Shown: piece after piece, positions 24,744-34,229 of the stretch
Position numbering within the stretch: the first letter of the stretch is position 1
How the letters are laid out: every line of letters starts with the position of its first letter
Source: Actinomycetes bacterium
GTDB taxonomy: Bacteria; Actinomycetota; Acidimicrobiia; Acidimicrobiales; Acidimicrobilacustridaceae
Length of the DNA stretch: 64,000 nt
Assembly: GCA_029782145.1 (NCBI GenBank)
Contig: JAKOVH010000030.1
Span: 434,001-498,000, forward strand
Direction of reading: 5' to 3'
Program-made: the position numbers and the translations under genes
The notes under the pieces: model-generated
The model's database searches: none
Seen by the model: the letters and a program-made list of their open reading frames with translations, nothing else
What the model was told of the DNA's origin: nothing

Positions 24744-27386
24744 ATGAACTGGGTCTACGGGTTCGCCCACCGCCACAGCCGTGCACCGAAGGACCTGAAG
24801 GCGCTGCTGGGAGGCAAGGGGGCCAACCTCGCCGAGATGACCTCGGTGCTCGCCCTCCCCGTCCCGCCGGGCTTCACCATCACCACCGAGGCGTGCCGGG
24901 CGTTCATGGCGACGGGCTGGCCGGGCGACCTCGACGCCGAGATCGACCACCACATCGTCAGCCTCGAGCGCTTCATGGGCCGGCGCCTCGGCGACCCCGC
25001 CGACCCGCTGCTGGTCAGCGTCCGCTCCGGCGCCGCCTTCTCCATGCCCGGGATGATGGACACCGTCCTCGACCTGGGCCTGAACGACGCCTCGGTGCGA
25101 GGCCTGGCCGCCGGCACCGACGAGCGGTTCGCCCTGGACTCCTACCGCCGGTTCCTCGCCATGTACGGCCGCATCGTGCTCGACGTGCCCGGCGAGGGGT
25201 TCGACCAGCGCCTCGAGGACGCCAAGCGCGAGGCCGGGGTGGCGACCGACGCGGAGCTGTCGTCCGACGCCCTCCAGCACCTCGTCGACGAGTACCAGGC
25301 GCTGGTCGAGGCCGAGACGGGCGCACCGTTCCCGCAGGACCCGCGCCAACAGCTGAAGGGCGCGGTCGAGGCGGTGTTCCGCTCCTGGCGGTCGCCGCGC
25401 GCCCAGGCCTACCGACGCCGGGAGCGCATCCCCGACGACCTCGGCACCGCCGTGAACGTCCAGGCCATGGTGTTCGGCAACCGTGACGACCGCTCCGGCA
25501 CCGGCGTGGCCTTCACGCGCAACCCCTCGACCGGCTCGGCGGGCGCCTACGGCGACTTCCTCGTCAACGCCCAGGGCGAGGACGTGGTGGCCGGCATCCG
25601 CACGACCCTGCCGCTCGAGGCCATGGCCGACTCGTTCCCCGCCTGCTACACGGAGCTGACGTTCATCCTCGAACGGCTCGAGGCGCACTACCGCGACATG
25701 CTCGACTGCGAGTTCACCATCGAGCACGACCGGCTGTGGATGCTCCAGACGCGGGTGGGCAAGCGCACCGGCGCGGCCGCGCTGCGCATCGCGGTGGCCC
25801 TCACCGAGGACCCCAAGATCCGCCTCAACCGGGCCGAGGCGGTGCAGCGGGTGCGCCCCGAGCACCTCGACCAGGTCCTGCACCCGCAGCTCGGCGACGT
25901 GAAGGTGCCGTTGCTCGCCACCGGCCTGGCCGCCTCGCCGGGCGCGGCGGTCGGGCGCGCCTACTTCGACGCCGACCGGGCGGTCGAGGCCGTGCAGCGC
26001 GGCGAGCGCGTGGTGCTCGTCCGGCCCGAGACCTCGCCCGACGACGTGCACGGCATCGCTGCCGCCGACGGTGTGCTCACGTCGCGAGGTGGCCTGGTGA
26101 GCCACGCCGCCGTCGTGGCCCGCGGCTGGGGCAAGCCGGCGGTGTGCGGCGCGGAGAGCCTGTCGGTGCGGGCCGACTCCTTGGAGACCGACAGCGGCGT
26201 GGTGGTCGCCGAGGGGGAGTGGATCTCCATCGACGGCAGCAGCGGGCGGGTGTACGGCGGTGAGGTCGCGCTGGCCGAGGGCCACGTGCCCGCCGAGTTC
26301 GCCATCCTGCTCGGGTGGGCCGACGAGATCCGCTCGGGCCGCCTCGGCGTGCGCGCCAACGCCGACACGGGCGTCGACGCCGCCCGGGCGCGCGAGCTCG
26401 GCGCCGAGGGCATCGGGCTGTGCCGCACCGAGCACATGTTCCTCGACGAGGCCCGGCTGCCCATCGTGCGGCGCATGATCCTGGCCACCGACCCCCACGA
26501 GGAGCAGGCCGCCCTGGCGGAGCTGCTCGAGGTCCAGCGGGCCGACTTCGAGGAGGTGCTCGAGGCCATGGACGGCCTGCCGGTCACCGTCCGGCTGCTC
26601 GACCCGCCCCTGCACGAGTTCCTGCCCTCCATCGAGGAGCTGGTGGTGCTCGAGGCGCGCGGCCAGCTGCCCGACGGCGGCAGGGAGCTGCTCGACGCGG
26701 CCCGGCACTGGCAGGAGCAGAACCCGATGCTCGGCCTGCGCGGCGTCCGCCTCGGCATCGTGAAGGACGGCCTGTACCGCATGCAGGTGCGGGCGCTGGT
26801 GGAGGCGGCCGTGCGGCGCCAGGGCCAGGGTGGCCGACCGGTCGTGGAGGTGATGATCCCCCTGGTCATCAACCTGCCCGAGCTGGACCTCACCCGGCAG
26901 TGGGTGCAGGAGGAGGTGGCGGCGGTGCTGGCCGAGCACGACGCCCGCCTCGACGTGAAGGTCGGCACCATGATCGAGACCCCGAGAGCTGCGCTGCGGG
27001 CCGACGAGATCGCCGAGGCCGCCGACTTCTTCTCGTTCGGCACCAACGACCTCACCCAGATGACGCTCGGGTTCAGCCGCGACGACGTCGCCCCCATCCT
27101 CGAGCGCTACCTCGAGCTGGGGCTGCTCTCGATCGATCCGTTCGAGTCGATCGACCAGAGCGGCGTGGGCGAGCTGGTGCACCTCGCCGTCGAGCGGGGC
27201 CGGGCGACCCGCCCGACGTTGAAGCTCGGCGTCTGCGGCGAGCACGGCGGCGACCCCAGCTCCATCGCCTTCTTCCAGTCCGTCGGCGTCGACTACGTCT
27301 CCTGCTCGCCGTTCCGCGTGCCGGTCGCCCGGCTGGCCGCCGCCCAGGCCGTGCTCGGCCAGGGAGGGCCGGGCGCCGACGTGTGA
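24744..27386 (+). CDS. ppdK: Pyruvate, phosphate dikinase
   Basis: 880 residues from ATG 24744, a normal PPDK length. The N-terminal ATP-grasp domain shows KDLKALLGGKGANLAEMTSVLALPVPPGFTIT. The phosphohistidine domain has the catalytic His in LTSRGGLVSHAAVVARGWGKPAVCG near residue 454. The C-terminal PEP/pyruvate TIM barrel ends with FFSFGTNDLTQMTLGFSRDD and LKLGVCGEHGGDPSSIAFF, with the conserved Cys. The enzyme interconverts pyruvate + ATP + phosphate and PEP + AMP + pyrophosphate. The next gene follows by 13 nt, so they may be co-transcribed. Confidence 0.96.
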   Translation: MNWVYGFAHRHSRAPKDLKALLGGKGANLAEMTSVLALPVPPGFTITTEACRAFMATGWPGDLDAEIDHHIVSLERFMGRRLGDPADPLLVSVRSGAAFSMPGMMDTVLDLGLNDASVRGLAAGTDERFALDSYRRFLAMYGRIVLDVPGEGFDQRLEDAKREAGVATDAELSSDALQHLVDEYQALVEAETGAPFPQDPRQQLKGAVEAVFRSWRSPRAQAYRRRERIPDDLGTAVNVQAMVFGNRDDRSGTGVAFTRNPSTGSAGAYGDFLVNAQGEDVVAGIRTTLPLEAMADSFPACYTELTFILERLEAHYRDMLDCEFTIEHDRLWMLQTRVGKRTGAAALRIAVALTEDPKIRLNRAEAVQRVRPEHLDQVLHPQLGDVKVPLLATGLAASPGAAVGRAYFDADRAVEAVQRGERVVLVRPETSPDDVHGIAAADGVLTSRGGLVSHAAVVARGWGKPAVCGAESLSVRADSLETDSGVVVAEGEWISIDGSSGRVYGGEVALAEGHVPAEFAILLGWADEIRSGRLGVRANADTGVDAARARELGAEGIGLCRTEHMFLDEARLPIVRRMILATDPHEEQAALAELLEVQRADFEEVLEAMDGLPVTVRLLDPPLHEFLPSIEELVVLEARGQLPDGGRELLDAARHWQEQNPMLGLRGVRLGIVKDGLYRMQVRALVEAAVRRQGQGGRPVVEVMIPLVINLPELDLTRQWVQEEVAAVLAEHDARLDVKVGTMIETPRAALRADEIAEAADFFSFGTNDLTQMTLGFSRDDVAPILERYLELGLLSIDPFESIDQSGVGELVHLAVERGRATRPTLKLGVCGEHGGDPSSIAFFQSVGVDYVSCSPFRVPVARLAAAQAVLGQGGPGADV

Positions 27387-27399
27387 GCCGGAGGACGCC

Positions 27400-28167
27400 A
27401 TGAGCCAGCCCACCGAGCGCCTCGCCGGCCTCATCGACCGGGGCGGCTACGCCGCGGTGCTGTTCGACCTCGACGGGGTGCTCACCGAGACCGCCACCGT
27501 CCACGCCGCGGCGTGGCAGCAGATGTTCGACGAGTTCCTGCGCTCGTGGGCCGACGAGCACGGTGAGCCCTTCGTGCCCTTCGACCTCGCCCGCGACTAC
27601 CCCGAGCACCTCGACGGCAAGCCGCGCTACGACGGTGTGCGGGCCTTCCTCGCCTCCCGCTCGATCACCCTGCCGGAGGGCACGCCCGACGACCCGCCCG
27701 ACGTCCGCACCGTCGACGGCCTCGGGAACCGCAAGAACGAGCTGGTCCAGCACCTGCTCGAGACCGGCTCGGTCACGCCCTACCCGGGGTCGGTCAGGTT
27801 CGTGCGCCACGTGCGCGACCTCGGGCTGCGCACCGCGGTGGTGTCGTCGAGCAAGAACTGCGCCGCGGTGCTCGCCGCGGCCGGCATCGCCGAGCACTTC
27901 GACGCCCGGGTCGACGGGTGGGACGTCGAGGAGGGCGGCATCCCCGGCAAGCCGGCGCCCGACACGTTCCTCGAGGGCGCCCGCCGGCTCGGCGTGGCCC
28001 CGGATCGGTCCGTCGTGTTCGAAGACGCCCTGGCCGGCGTGCAGGCCGGGCGGGCCGGAGGGTTCGGGCTGGTGGTCGGGGTCGACCGGGCGCACCAGGC
28101 CGAGCAGCTGCGCCAGCACGGCGCCGACGTCGTGGTCGAGGACCTCGAGGAGCTCATGCCGGCGTGA
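27400..28167 (+). CDS. HAD-family beta-phosphoglucomutase-like enzyme
   Basis: 255 residues from ATG 27400, with CGGAGGAC upstream. It has HAD motif I LFDLDGVLTET (nucleophile Asp and acid/base Asp), a helical cap with YDGVRAFLASRSI, motif II VVSSSK, the substrate-linked GKPAPDTFLEGARRLGV, and the acidic motif VVFEDALAGVQAGRAGGFG. These match beta-phosphoglucomutases, which convert beta-glucose 1-phosphate to glucose 6-phosphate. A GH65 phosphorylase that could supply beta-glucose 1-phosphate is encoded at 59873-62278. The functional link is inferred from chemistry, not from adjacency. Confidence 0.85.
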   Translation: MSQPTERLAGLIDRGGYAAVLFDLDGVLTETATVHAAAWQQMFDEFLRSWADEHGEPFVPFDLARDYPEHLDGKPRYDGVRAFLASRSITLPEGTPDDPPDVRTVDGLGNRKNELVQHLLETGSVTPYPGSVRFVRHVRDLGLRTAVVSSSKNCAAVLAAAGIAEHFDARVDGWDVEEGGIPGKPAPDTFLEGARRLGVAPDRSVVFEDALAGVQAGRAGGFGLVVGVDRAHQAEQLRQHGADVVVEDLEELMPA

Positions 28168-28276
28168 GCGAGCCGCTCGAGTGGGCACGACGGGGGCCGC
28201 TCACATCGAGGCGTGAGGGTGCCGCGGCCGGCCGGAACGGCGGGACCCACTGCTACCGTCCCGTGCGGAGGCGGAC

Positions 28277-30134
28277 GTGGGCATCCAGGACGACGACATC
28301 GCGAGCGTGCGGGCCGCCACCGATATCGTCGCGGTCATCAGCGAGCACGTCGCGCTGAAGCGGGTCGGTCGCCGGTGGGTCGGCCTCTGCCCCTTCCACA
28401 ACGAGAAGTCCGGGTCGTTCTCGGTCAACGCCGAGGAGAAGCTCTACTACTGCTTCGGCTGCGGCGCGAAGGGCGACGTCATCACCTTCGTGCGCGAGGT
28501 CGAGCACCTCGACTTCGTCGGCGCGGTCGAGAAGCTGGCCGCCAAGGCCGGCATCACCCTGCGCTACACCGACGAGAGCCAGACCGAGGGCCGCAAGCGC
28601 CGCGCCCAGCTGCTCGAGGCGGTGGCCCGGGCGGTCGACTGGTACCACGCGCGCCTGCTCTCGGCGGCCGACGCCGCGACGGCACGCAGCTACCTGCGCA
28701 GCCGGGGCCTCGACGGCGACGACGTGCGGGCCTACAAGATCGGCTGGGCCCCGAGCGGGTGGGACGAGCTGGCGCGGGCGCTCCGCCTGCCCGACGACGT
28801 GTTCGTGGAGGCCGGCCTCGGCTTCCTCAACCGGCGAGGCCGACCCACCGACGCCTTCCGGGGCCGGGTGCTGTTCCCGATCTTCGACGTGGCCGGCGCC
28901 CCCGTCGGCTTCGGCGGCCGGGTGCTGCCCGGCCAGGACGGCGCCAAGTACAAGAACTCCAGCCAGAGCACGATCTACGACAAGTCCCGCCTGCTCTACG
29001 GGCTCAACTGGTCGAAGGCCGACATCGTGCGGGCCGACGAGGCGATCGTCTGCGAGGGCTACACCGACGTCATCGGCTTCGCCAAGGCCGGCGTGCCACG
29101 TGCGGTGGCCACGTGCGGCACGGCCCTCACCGAGGAGCACGTGAAGCTGCTGCGGAGCTTCGCCCGCCGGCTCGTGCTGGCCTTCGACGCCGACGCCGCC
29201 GGGCAGAACGCGGCCGAGCGGGTCTACGCGTGGGAGCGCCAGCACGACATCGACGTGGCGGTGGCCGCCCTGCCGCACGGCGTCGACCCGGCCGAGCTGG
29301 CCCTGTCCGATCCCGGGGCGCTCGCCGACGCGGTGGCGCAGGCCCAGCCGTTCCTCAAGTTCCGGCTCGACCGGGTCCTGGGTGCGGCGGCGCTCGACAC
29401 GCCCGAGCAGCGGGCCCGGGCGGCGGAGGCCGCCATGGCAGTGGTGCAGGAGCACCCGTCGGACCTGGTGCGCGACCAGTACCTCATGGAGGTGGCCGCC
29501 CGCTGCCGGGTCGATCCCGACCAGCTGCGCAACCGGCGCTTCGCCCCGCCCCGTGGCGCCGAGCCGCACAAGGGCCGCGCCGGTCGCCAGGGACGTCCGC
29601 CGAGCGACGACGGTGACGAGCGGTGGGACGACGACGAGCCGCCACCTCGGGGCACCCTGGTGCGCCCCGAGCGGGCCCGCCCCCGGCCCGCGCCCCGCGA
29701 CACCGCGGAGACCGAGGCGCTGCGGATGCTGGTGTGGCGCCGCGACGAGATCGGCCCGTGGCTCCACGAGGCGCTGTTCCGCGAGCCCGTGGCCGCCAGC
29801 GCCTACCGGGCCCTGGTGTCGACCCCGACGGTCGCCGACGCCGTGGCCGCGGCCGGGTCCGACGACCCGGCAGCCGGCGACCTGGTGCAGCGGCTGGCGG
29901 TCGAGGAGACCGAGGCCGACGCCCACGACGTGCTGAGCCGACTCGTCGACGAGGCGGCCACCGCGGCGCTGTCGTCGCTCAAGGCCGAGGCCCGCGTCGC
30001 CGACGACCCGTTCGCGGTCGGTGAGGCCATCGCCTGGCTCAACCTCCGGATCATGGAGCTGCGCGAACCATCCACCAATGAGCAAGCGCTCGACCAGTTG
30101 CTAGGGTGGCTGACCGGACGTCCGGAGGAGGAAC

Positions 30135-30142
<8 letters not shown>
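28277..30142 (+). CDS. dnaG: DNA primase
   Basis: 621 residues from GTG 28277; TACCGT at 28254-28259 and GGAGGCGG precede it. The N-terminal CHC2 zinc finger is intact ([31 protein letters not shown]). The catalytic core contains the Toprim signature [16 protein letters not shown] and the acidic pair [11 protein letters not shown] basic linker ([11 protein letters not shown]) leads into a C-terminal helicase-binding domain. Primase makes RNA primers for replication in the cytoplasm. The rpoD start overlaps its last codons by 8 nt, a classical macromolecular-synthesis pair without rpsU. Confidence 0.97.
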
Positions 30143-31463
<1,321 letters not shown>

Positions 31464-31510
31464 CCCTCGGCGGTCCTCGCGAGGCGCGCACACGACGGAC
31501 CCTCGGCGGG

Positions 31511-31516
31511 TAGACC
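31511..31516 (+). promoter_or_regulatory. Probable -10 box (TAGACC) of a leaderless transcript
   Basis: TAGACC ends 6 nt before ATG 31523. The last base differs from the usual T, so the evidence is weaker than for the other sites. Confidence 0.35.
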
Positions 31517-31522
31517 TTCGGC

Positions 31523-31861
31523 ATGAAGTTCCGAACGGGTCTCATCATCGGCGGTGCCATCGGCTACTACTACGGCGCCAAGGCGGGCCGAGAGCGCTAC
31601 GAGCAGATCGACGCCGTGCTCGAGAGGGTGCGGGCCCGCCCGCAGTACCAGCGGGCCCGCTCGCAGCTGGTCGGCGCGCTGGGCGGGGCGGCCGACACCG
31701 CCAAGCAGAAGGCGAGCCGAGCCGTCGACACCGCGGTGTCGTCGGTGCTGCCGAGCGAGCCCGAGCCCACCTACGAGCCGGGCCTCGAGTTCAACCCCGA
31801 CTTCTCCCCGACGCCCGAAGAGATCATGGCCGACATGCGCGGCGAGGCCCCCTCGGCCTGA
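31523..31861 (+). CDS. YtxH-like small membrane-associated protein
   Basis: 112 residues from ATG 31523. A glycine-rich hydrophobic stretch FRTGLIIGGAIGYYYGAKAGRERYEQI resembles the start of YtxH-domain proteins, which have one short glycine-zipper helix followed by a charged coiled helix (ALGGAADTAKQKASRAVDTAVSS). The acidic C-terminus holds FNPDFSPTPEEIMADM. Function is unknown; such proteins are often linked to envelope stress. It is a separate small unit 59 nt after rpoD. Confidence 0.65.
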   Translation: MKFRTGLIIGGAIGYYYGAKAGRERYEQIDAVLERVRARPQYQRARSQLVGALGGAADTAKQKASRAVDTAVSSVLPSEPEPTYEPGLEFNPDFSPTPEEIMADMRGEAPSA

Positions 31862-31956
31862 GCGCGGGCACCGGCTCGGCGCACGGGCACGGGCGCCGGT
31901 GCCGACGTCGGTCGCTGGGCGGGCGCTGTCGCACCCCATCGCCACACTGTGCGGGC

Positions 31957-32622
31957 ATGGGGTATCGAGGCAAGGTCGGCGAGCAGGAACGGGCACGCGA
32001 GCTGCGGGCCCAGTCGTGGACCCTCGAGCAGATCGCCGCCGAGCTCGGGGTATCGAGGTCGGCGGTGTCGCTGTGGGTGCGTGAGGTGGAGTTCGAGCCC
32101 AAGCCGCGGCAGTGGTCGAGCGCCGTGGCCCGCCGTCGTGGTGCAAACGCCCTGCAGGAGCGCAAGGCCGCCCAGATCGAGGCGCTTCGCGAGGAAGGCC
32201 GCCGACGAGTCGATCGGCTGAGCACACGCGAGTTCCTCGTTGCCGGTGTCGCTCTCTACGCCGGTGAAGGCGCCAAGCGGGATGGATCCGTCGTGTTCGC
32301 GAACAGCGATCCGCGGATGATCCTCTTCTTCTGCTCCTGGCTGCGAGCGTTCTTCGACATCGACGAGAGCCGGCTGCGCATGCGCGTCTACCTCCACGAG
32401 GGTCTCGACATCGAGGAGGTCACCGCCTTCTGGGCCGATCTCACGGGAATCCCGGAGTCGCAGTTCACGCGACCACACCGACCGATCGCCGACCCCTCGA
32501 TTCGCAACAGCAAGCACCCTCAGGGTTGTCCGTCGGTGCGCTACTCCTGCTCGACCACGCATCGGGCGGTGATGGGCCTCGTCGACGCGCTGCTAGAGTT
32601 ACCGCTCGCCCTTCCGGGGTAG
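31957..32622 (+). CDS. HTH protein with C-terminal LAGLIDADG-like region, running into tRNA-Asn
   Basis: 221 residues. Residues 10-45 form a resolvase-type helix-turn-helix (ERARELRAQSWTLEQIAAELGVSRSAVSLWVREVEF). The C-terminal part, FLVAGVALYAGEGAKRDGSVVFANSDPRMILFFCSWLRAFF, has the GLY.GEG and 'NSDP.MI..F..WLR' texture of single-motif LAGLIDADG-type domains seen in homing endonucleases and WhiA-like regulators. That relationship is an inference. Its TAG stop is made of bases 8-10 of the tRNA-Asn gene, so the CDS and tRNA overlap by 10 nt. It may be a regulator or a former endonuclease. Confidence 0.65.
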   Translation: MGYRGKVGEQERARELRAQSWTLEQIAAELGVSRSAVSLWVREVEFEPKPRQWSSAVARRRGANALQERKAAQIEALREEGRRRVDRLSTREFLVAGVALYAGEGAKRDGSVVFANSDPRMILFFCSWLRAFFDIDESRLRMRVYLHEGLDIEEVTAFWADLTGIPESQFTRPHRPIADPSIRNSKHPQGCPSVRYSCSTTHRAVMGLVDALLELPLALPG

Positions 32623-32685
32623 CTCAGTTGGCAGAGCGGCGGCCTGTTAAGCCGTTTGTCGTGGGTTCGAGCCCCACCCCCGGAG
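32613..32685 (+). tRNA. tRNA-Asn (GTT)
   Basis: 73 nt forming a full cloverleaf: acceptor TCCGGGG / CCCCGGA, D stem GCTC / GAGC, anticodon stem GCGGC / GCCGT with loop CTGTTAA (anticodon GTT), T stem GTGGG / CCCAC with TTCGAGC, and discriminator G. CCA is not encoded as such (GCCCC follows). It overlaps the last 10 nt of the upstream CDS. Confidence 0.95.
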
Positions 32686-32691
32686 CCCCAT

Positions 32692-32720
32692 GACGCCCCA
32701 GCCTCCGCGGCCGGGGCGTC
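32692..32720 (+). terminator. Hairpin after tRNA-Asn
   Basis: The arms GACGCCCC / GGGGCGTC with a 13-nt loop lie 6 nt beyond the tRNA and probably end its transcript. Confidence 0.6.
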
Positions 32721-32765
32721 GTCGCGTCCGGTGTCGGTGGCGCCGTTGCGTAGCCTGGCCGCCTC

Positions 32766-32841
<76 letters not shown>

Positions 32842-32896
32842 TCTGACCTGGACTTTTGTACTCGAACGAACGGAAGCACACCAGCCAGACGGGGAA

Positions 32897-32917
32897 ATCC
32901 AACATCCATCCAACATT
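32897..32917. other. Candidate integrase arm sites, left end
   Basis: ATCCAACAT (32897-32905) and CATCCAACATT (32907-32917) form a tandem pair between the tRNA and the integrase gene. CATCCAACATT recurs at 48577-48587, 115 nt inside the right repeat. Short repeats at both ends are typical of integrase arm-type sites; this is inferred. Confidence 0.45.
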
Positions 32918-32933
32918 TTGGCCGGGCGAGGGA

Positions 32934-32939
32934 TACCGT
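32934..32939 (+). promoter_or_regulatory. Probable -10 box (TACCGT) before the integrase
   Basis: TACCGT ends 7 nt before ATG 32947, matching the leaderless pattern seen in the host genes. Confidence 0.45.
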
Positions 32940-32946
32940 CCGACGG

Positions 32947-34110
32947 ATGCCACTTCGCACCGCCCCCGGCATGCGAGAGCGCTCCCCGAACGTGTGGGAG
33001 CTCATCGTGGAGGCCGGCAGAGACCCGCTGACCGGCCGACGTCGCCAGGTGAGCCGCACCTTCCGGGGGAACCTCAGCGAGGCCAAGAAGGCACGGGCCG
33101 CGCTGCTCACCGAGGTCACCAAGGGCCGTCACACCGGCACGAGGGCCACCCTCGACGATCTTTTCTCGGAGTGGATCATCGAGCTGAAGCGGAAGGGCCG
33201 CTCGCCGAACACGATCCGGGGCTACGAGCTCGTGTATCGGCGCAGCATCCAGCCGACGCTCGGCAAGGCGCAGGTCACGAAGGTCACGACCAAGGCGCTC
33301 ACGGACCTCTATGGCGCCCACCAGGATCGAGGGCTGTCGCCTCGGAGCGTGTACCAGATCCACGCCTGTCTCTCTTCGATGTTCACCCAGGCCTGCCGCT
33401 GGGGGTGGCGGGAGTCGAGCCCTGCTCAGTGGGCCGAGCCTCCGGCGATCCCGAACTCGACACCGATCGTGCCGACGCCCGAGGAGGTGCGGAAGCTCAT
33501 CGACGAGGCCGAGCGGGGCAAGCGGCCGGAGATGGCGCGCCTCATCCTGGTCGCAGCGACCACCGGGCTCCGGCGGGCCGAGCTGTGCGGTCTACGGCGA
33601 GATCGGGACGTCGATCTCGAAGGCTGCCTGCTGAGGGTGTCGTCGTCTGTCGTGAAGATCCCCGGCGAGGAGCTGGCCGAGATCCCGACCAAGAACCGAC
33701 GTGAGCGGGTGCTTGCGCTCGATCCGATGACCGCTGGGGTTCTGCGGACCCAGCTCGACGTGGTCGCGTCGCGAGCTGCCACTGCCGGCGTGGGGCTGGT
33801 GGAGGACCCGTACGTCTTCACCGACGCCGTTGATGCGTCGGAGCCGTGGAAGCCGGACAACGTGTCGCAGTACTTCGATCGGATGCGGAAGCGGGTCGAC
33901 CTCGACCACGTGAAGTTCCACCACCTGCGGAAGTTCATGGAGACCTACGGCCAGGAGGCCGGGTACAGCGTGACCCAGGTGGCGATGCGCGCCGGTCACG
34001 ACCCAAGCGTCGCCGCCAAGCACTACAGCGGACGGATTGCCGAGACCGACCGAGCGCTCGCAACCGCCGTCGCCTCGCTCCTGGTGAGAGCTGACGACGA
34101 GCCTGCCTAG
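32947..34110 (+). CDS. Tyrosine recombinase (phage-type integrase)
   Basis: 387 residues from ATG 32947. The N-terminal AP2-like arm-binding region (SPNVWELIVEAGRDPLTGRRRQVSRTFRGN) is followed by a SAM-like core-binding domain (TLDDLFSEWIIELKRKGRSPNTIRGYELVYRRSIQPTLGK). The catalytic domain has Arg in ATTGLRRAELCGL, HxxR in FHHLRKFMETYGQ, a second His in RAGHDPS and the nucleophile Tyr in KHYSG. It would insert and excise the element at the tRNA-Met 45-bp core. It lies next to the intact tRNA. Confidence 0.95.
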   Translation: MPLRTAPGMRERSPNVWELIVEAGRDPLTGRRRQVSRTFRGNLSEAKKARAALLTEVTKGRHTGTRATLDDLFSEWIIELKRKGRSPNTIRGYELVYRRSIQPTLGKAQVTKVTTKALTDLYGAHQDRGLSPRSVYQIHACLSSMFTQACRWGWRESSPAQWAEPPAIPNSTPIVPTPEEVRKLIDEAERGKRPEMARLILVAATTGLRRAELCGLRRDRDVDLEGCLLRVSSSVVKIPGEELAEIPTKNRRERVLALDPMTAGVLRTQLDVVASRAATAGVGLVEDPYVFTDAVDASEPWKPDNVSQYFDRMRKRVDLDHVKFHHLRKFMETYGQEAGYSVTQVAMRAGHDPSVAAKHYSGRIAETDRALATAVASLLVRADDEPA

Positions 34111-34210
34111 CGGTGTGGCCTCGGCGCGCCGGCTCGGCATCGTTCGTCGATGCTGAGGGACGTTGAGGCACTGTGCATCAGTCGGGCGGGTATGGCGCGC
34201 CGGGCAGGAA

Positions 34211-34229
34211 CTACTACACTGCGTCGGAT
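34211..34229. promoter_or_regulatory. Candidate BlaI-type operator A (weak copy), overlapping the copCD -10 box
   Basis: The window CTACTACACTGCGTCGGAT matches 13 of 19 positions of the perfect dyad at 37779-37797. It covers TACACT (34215-34220), which is the likely -10 box 7 nt before ATG 34228. It is the least conserved of three sites. Confidence 0.4.

Noticed and set aside
31464-31522. Direct repeat CCCTCGGCGG after rpoD
   Set aside because: Two short copies in 60 nt of very GC-rich DNA are not distinguishable from chance.
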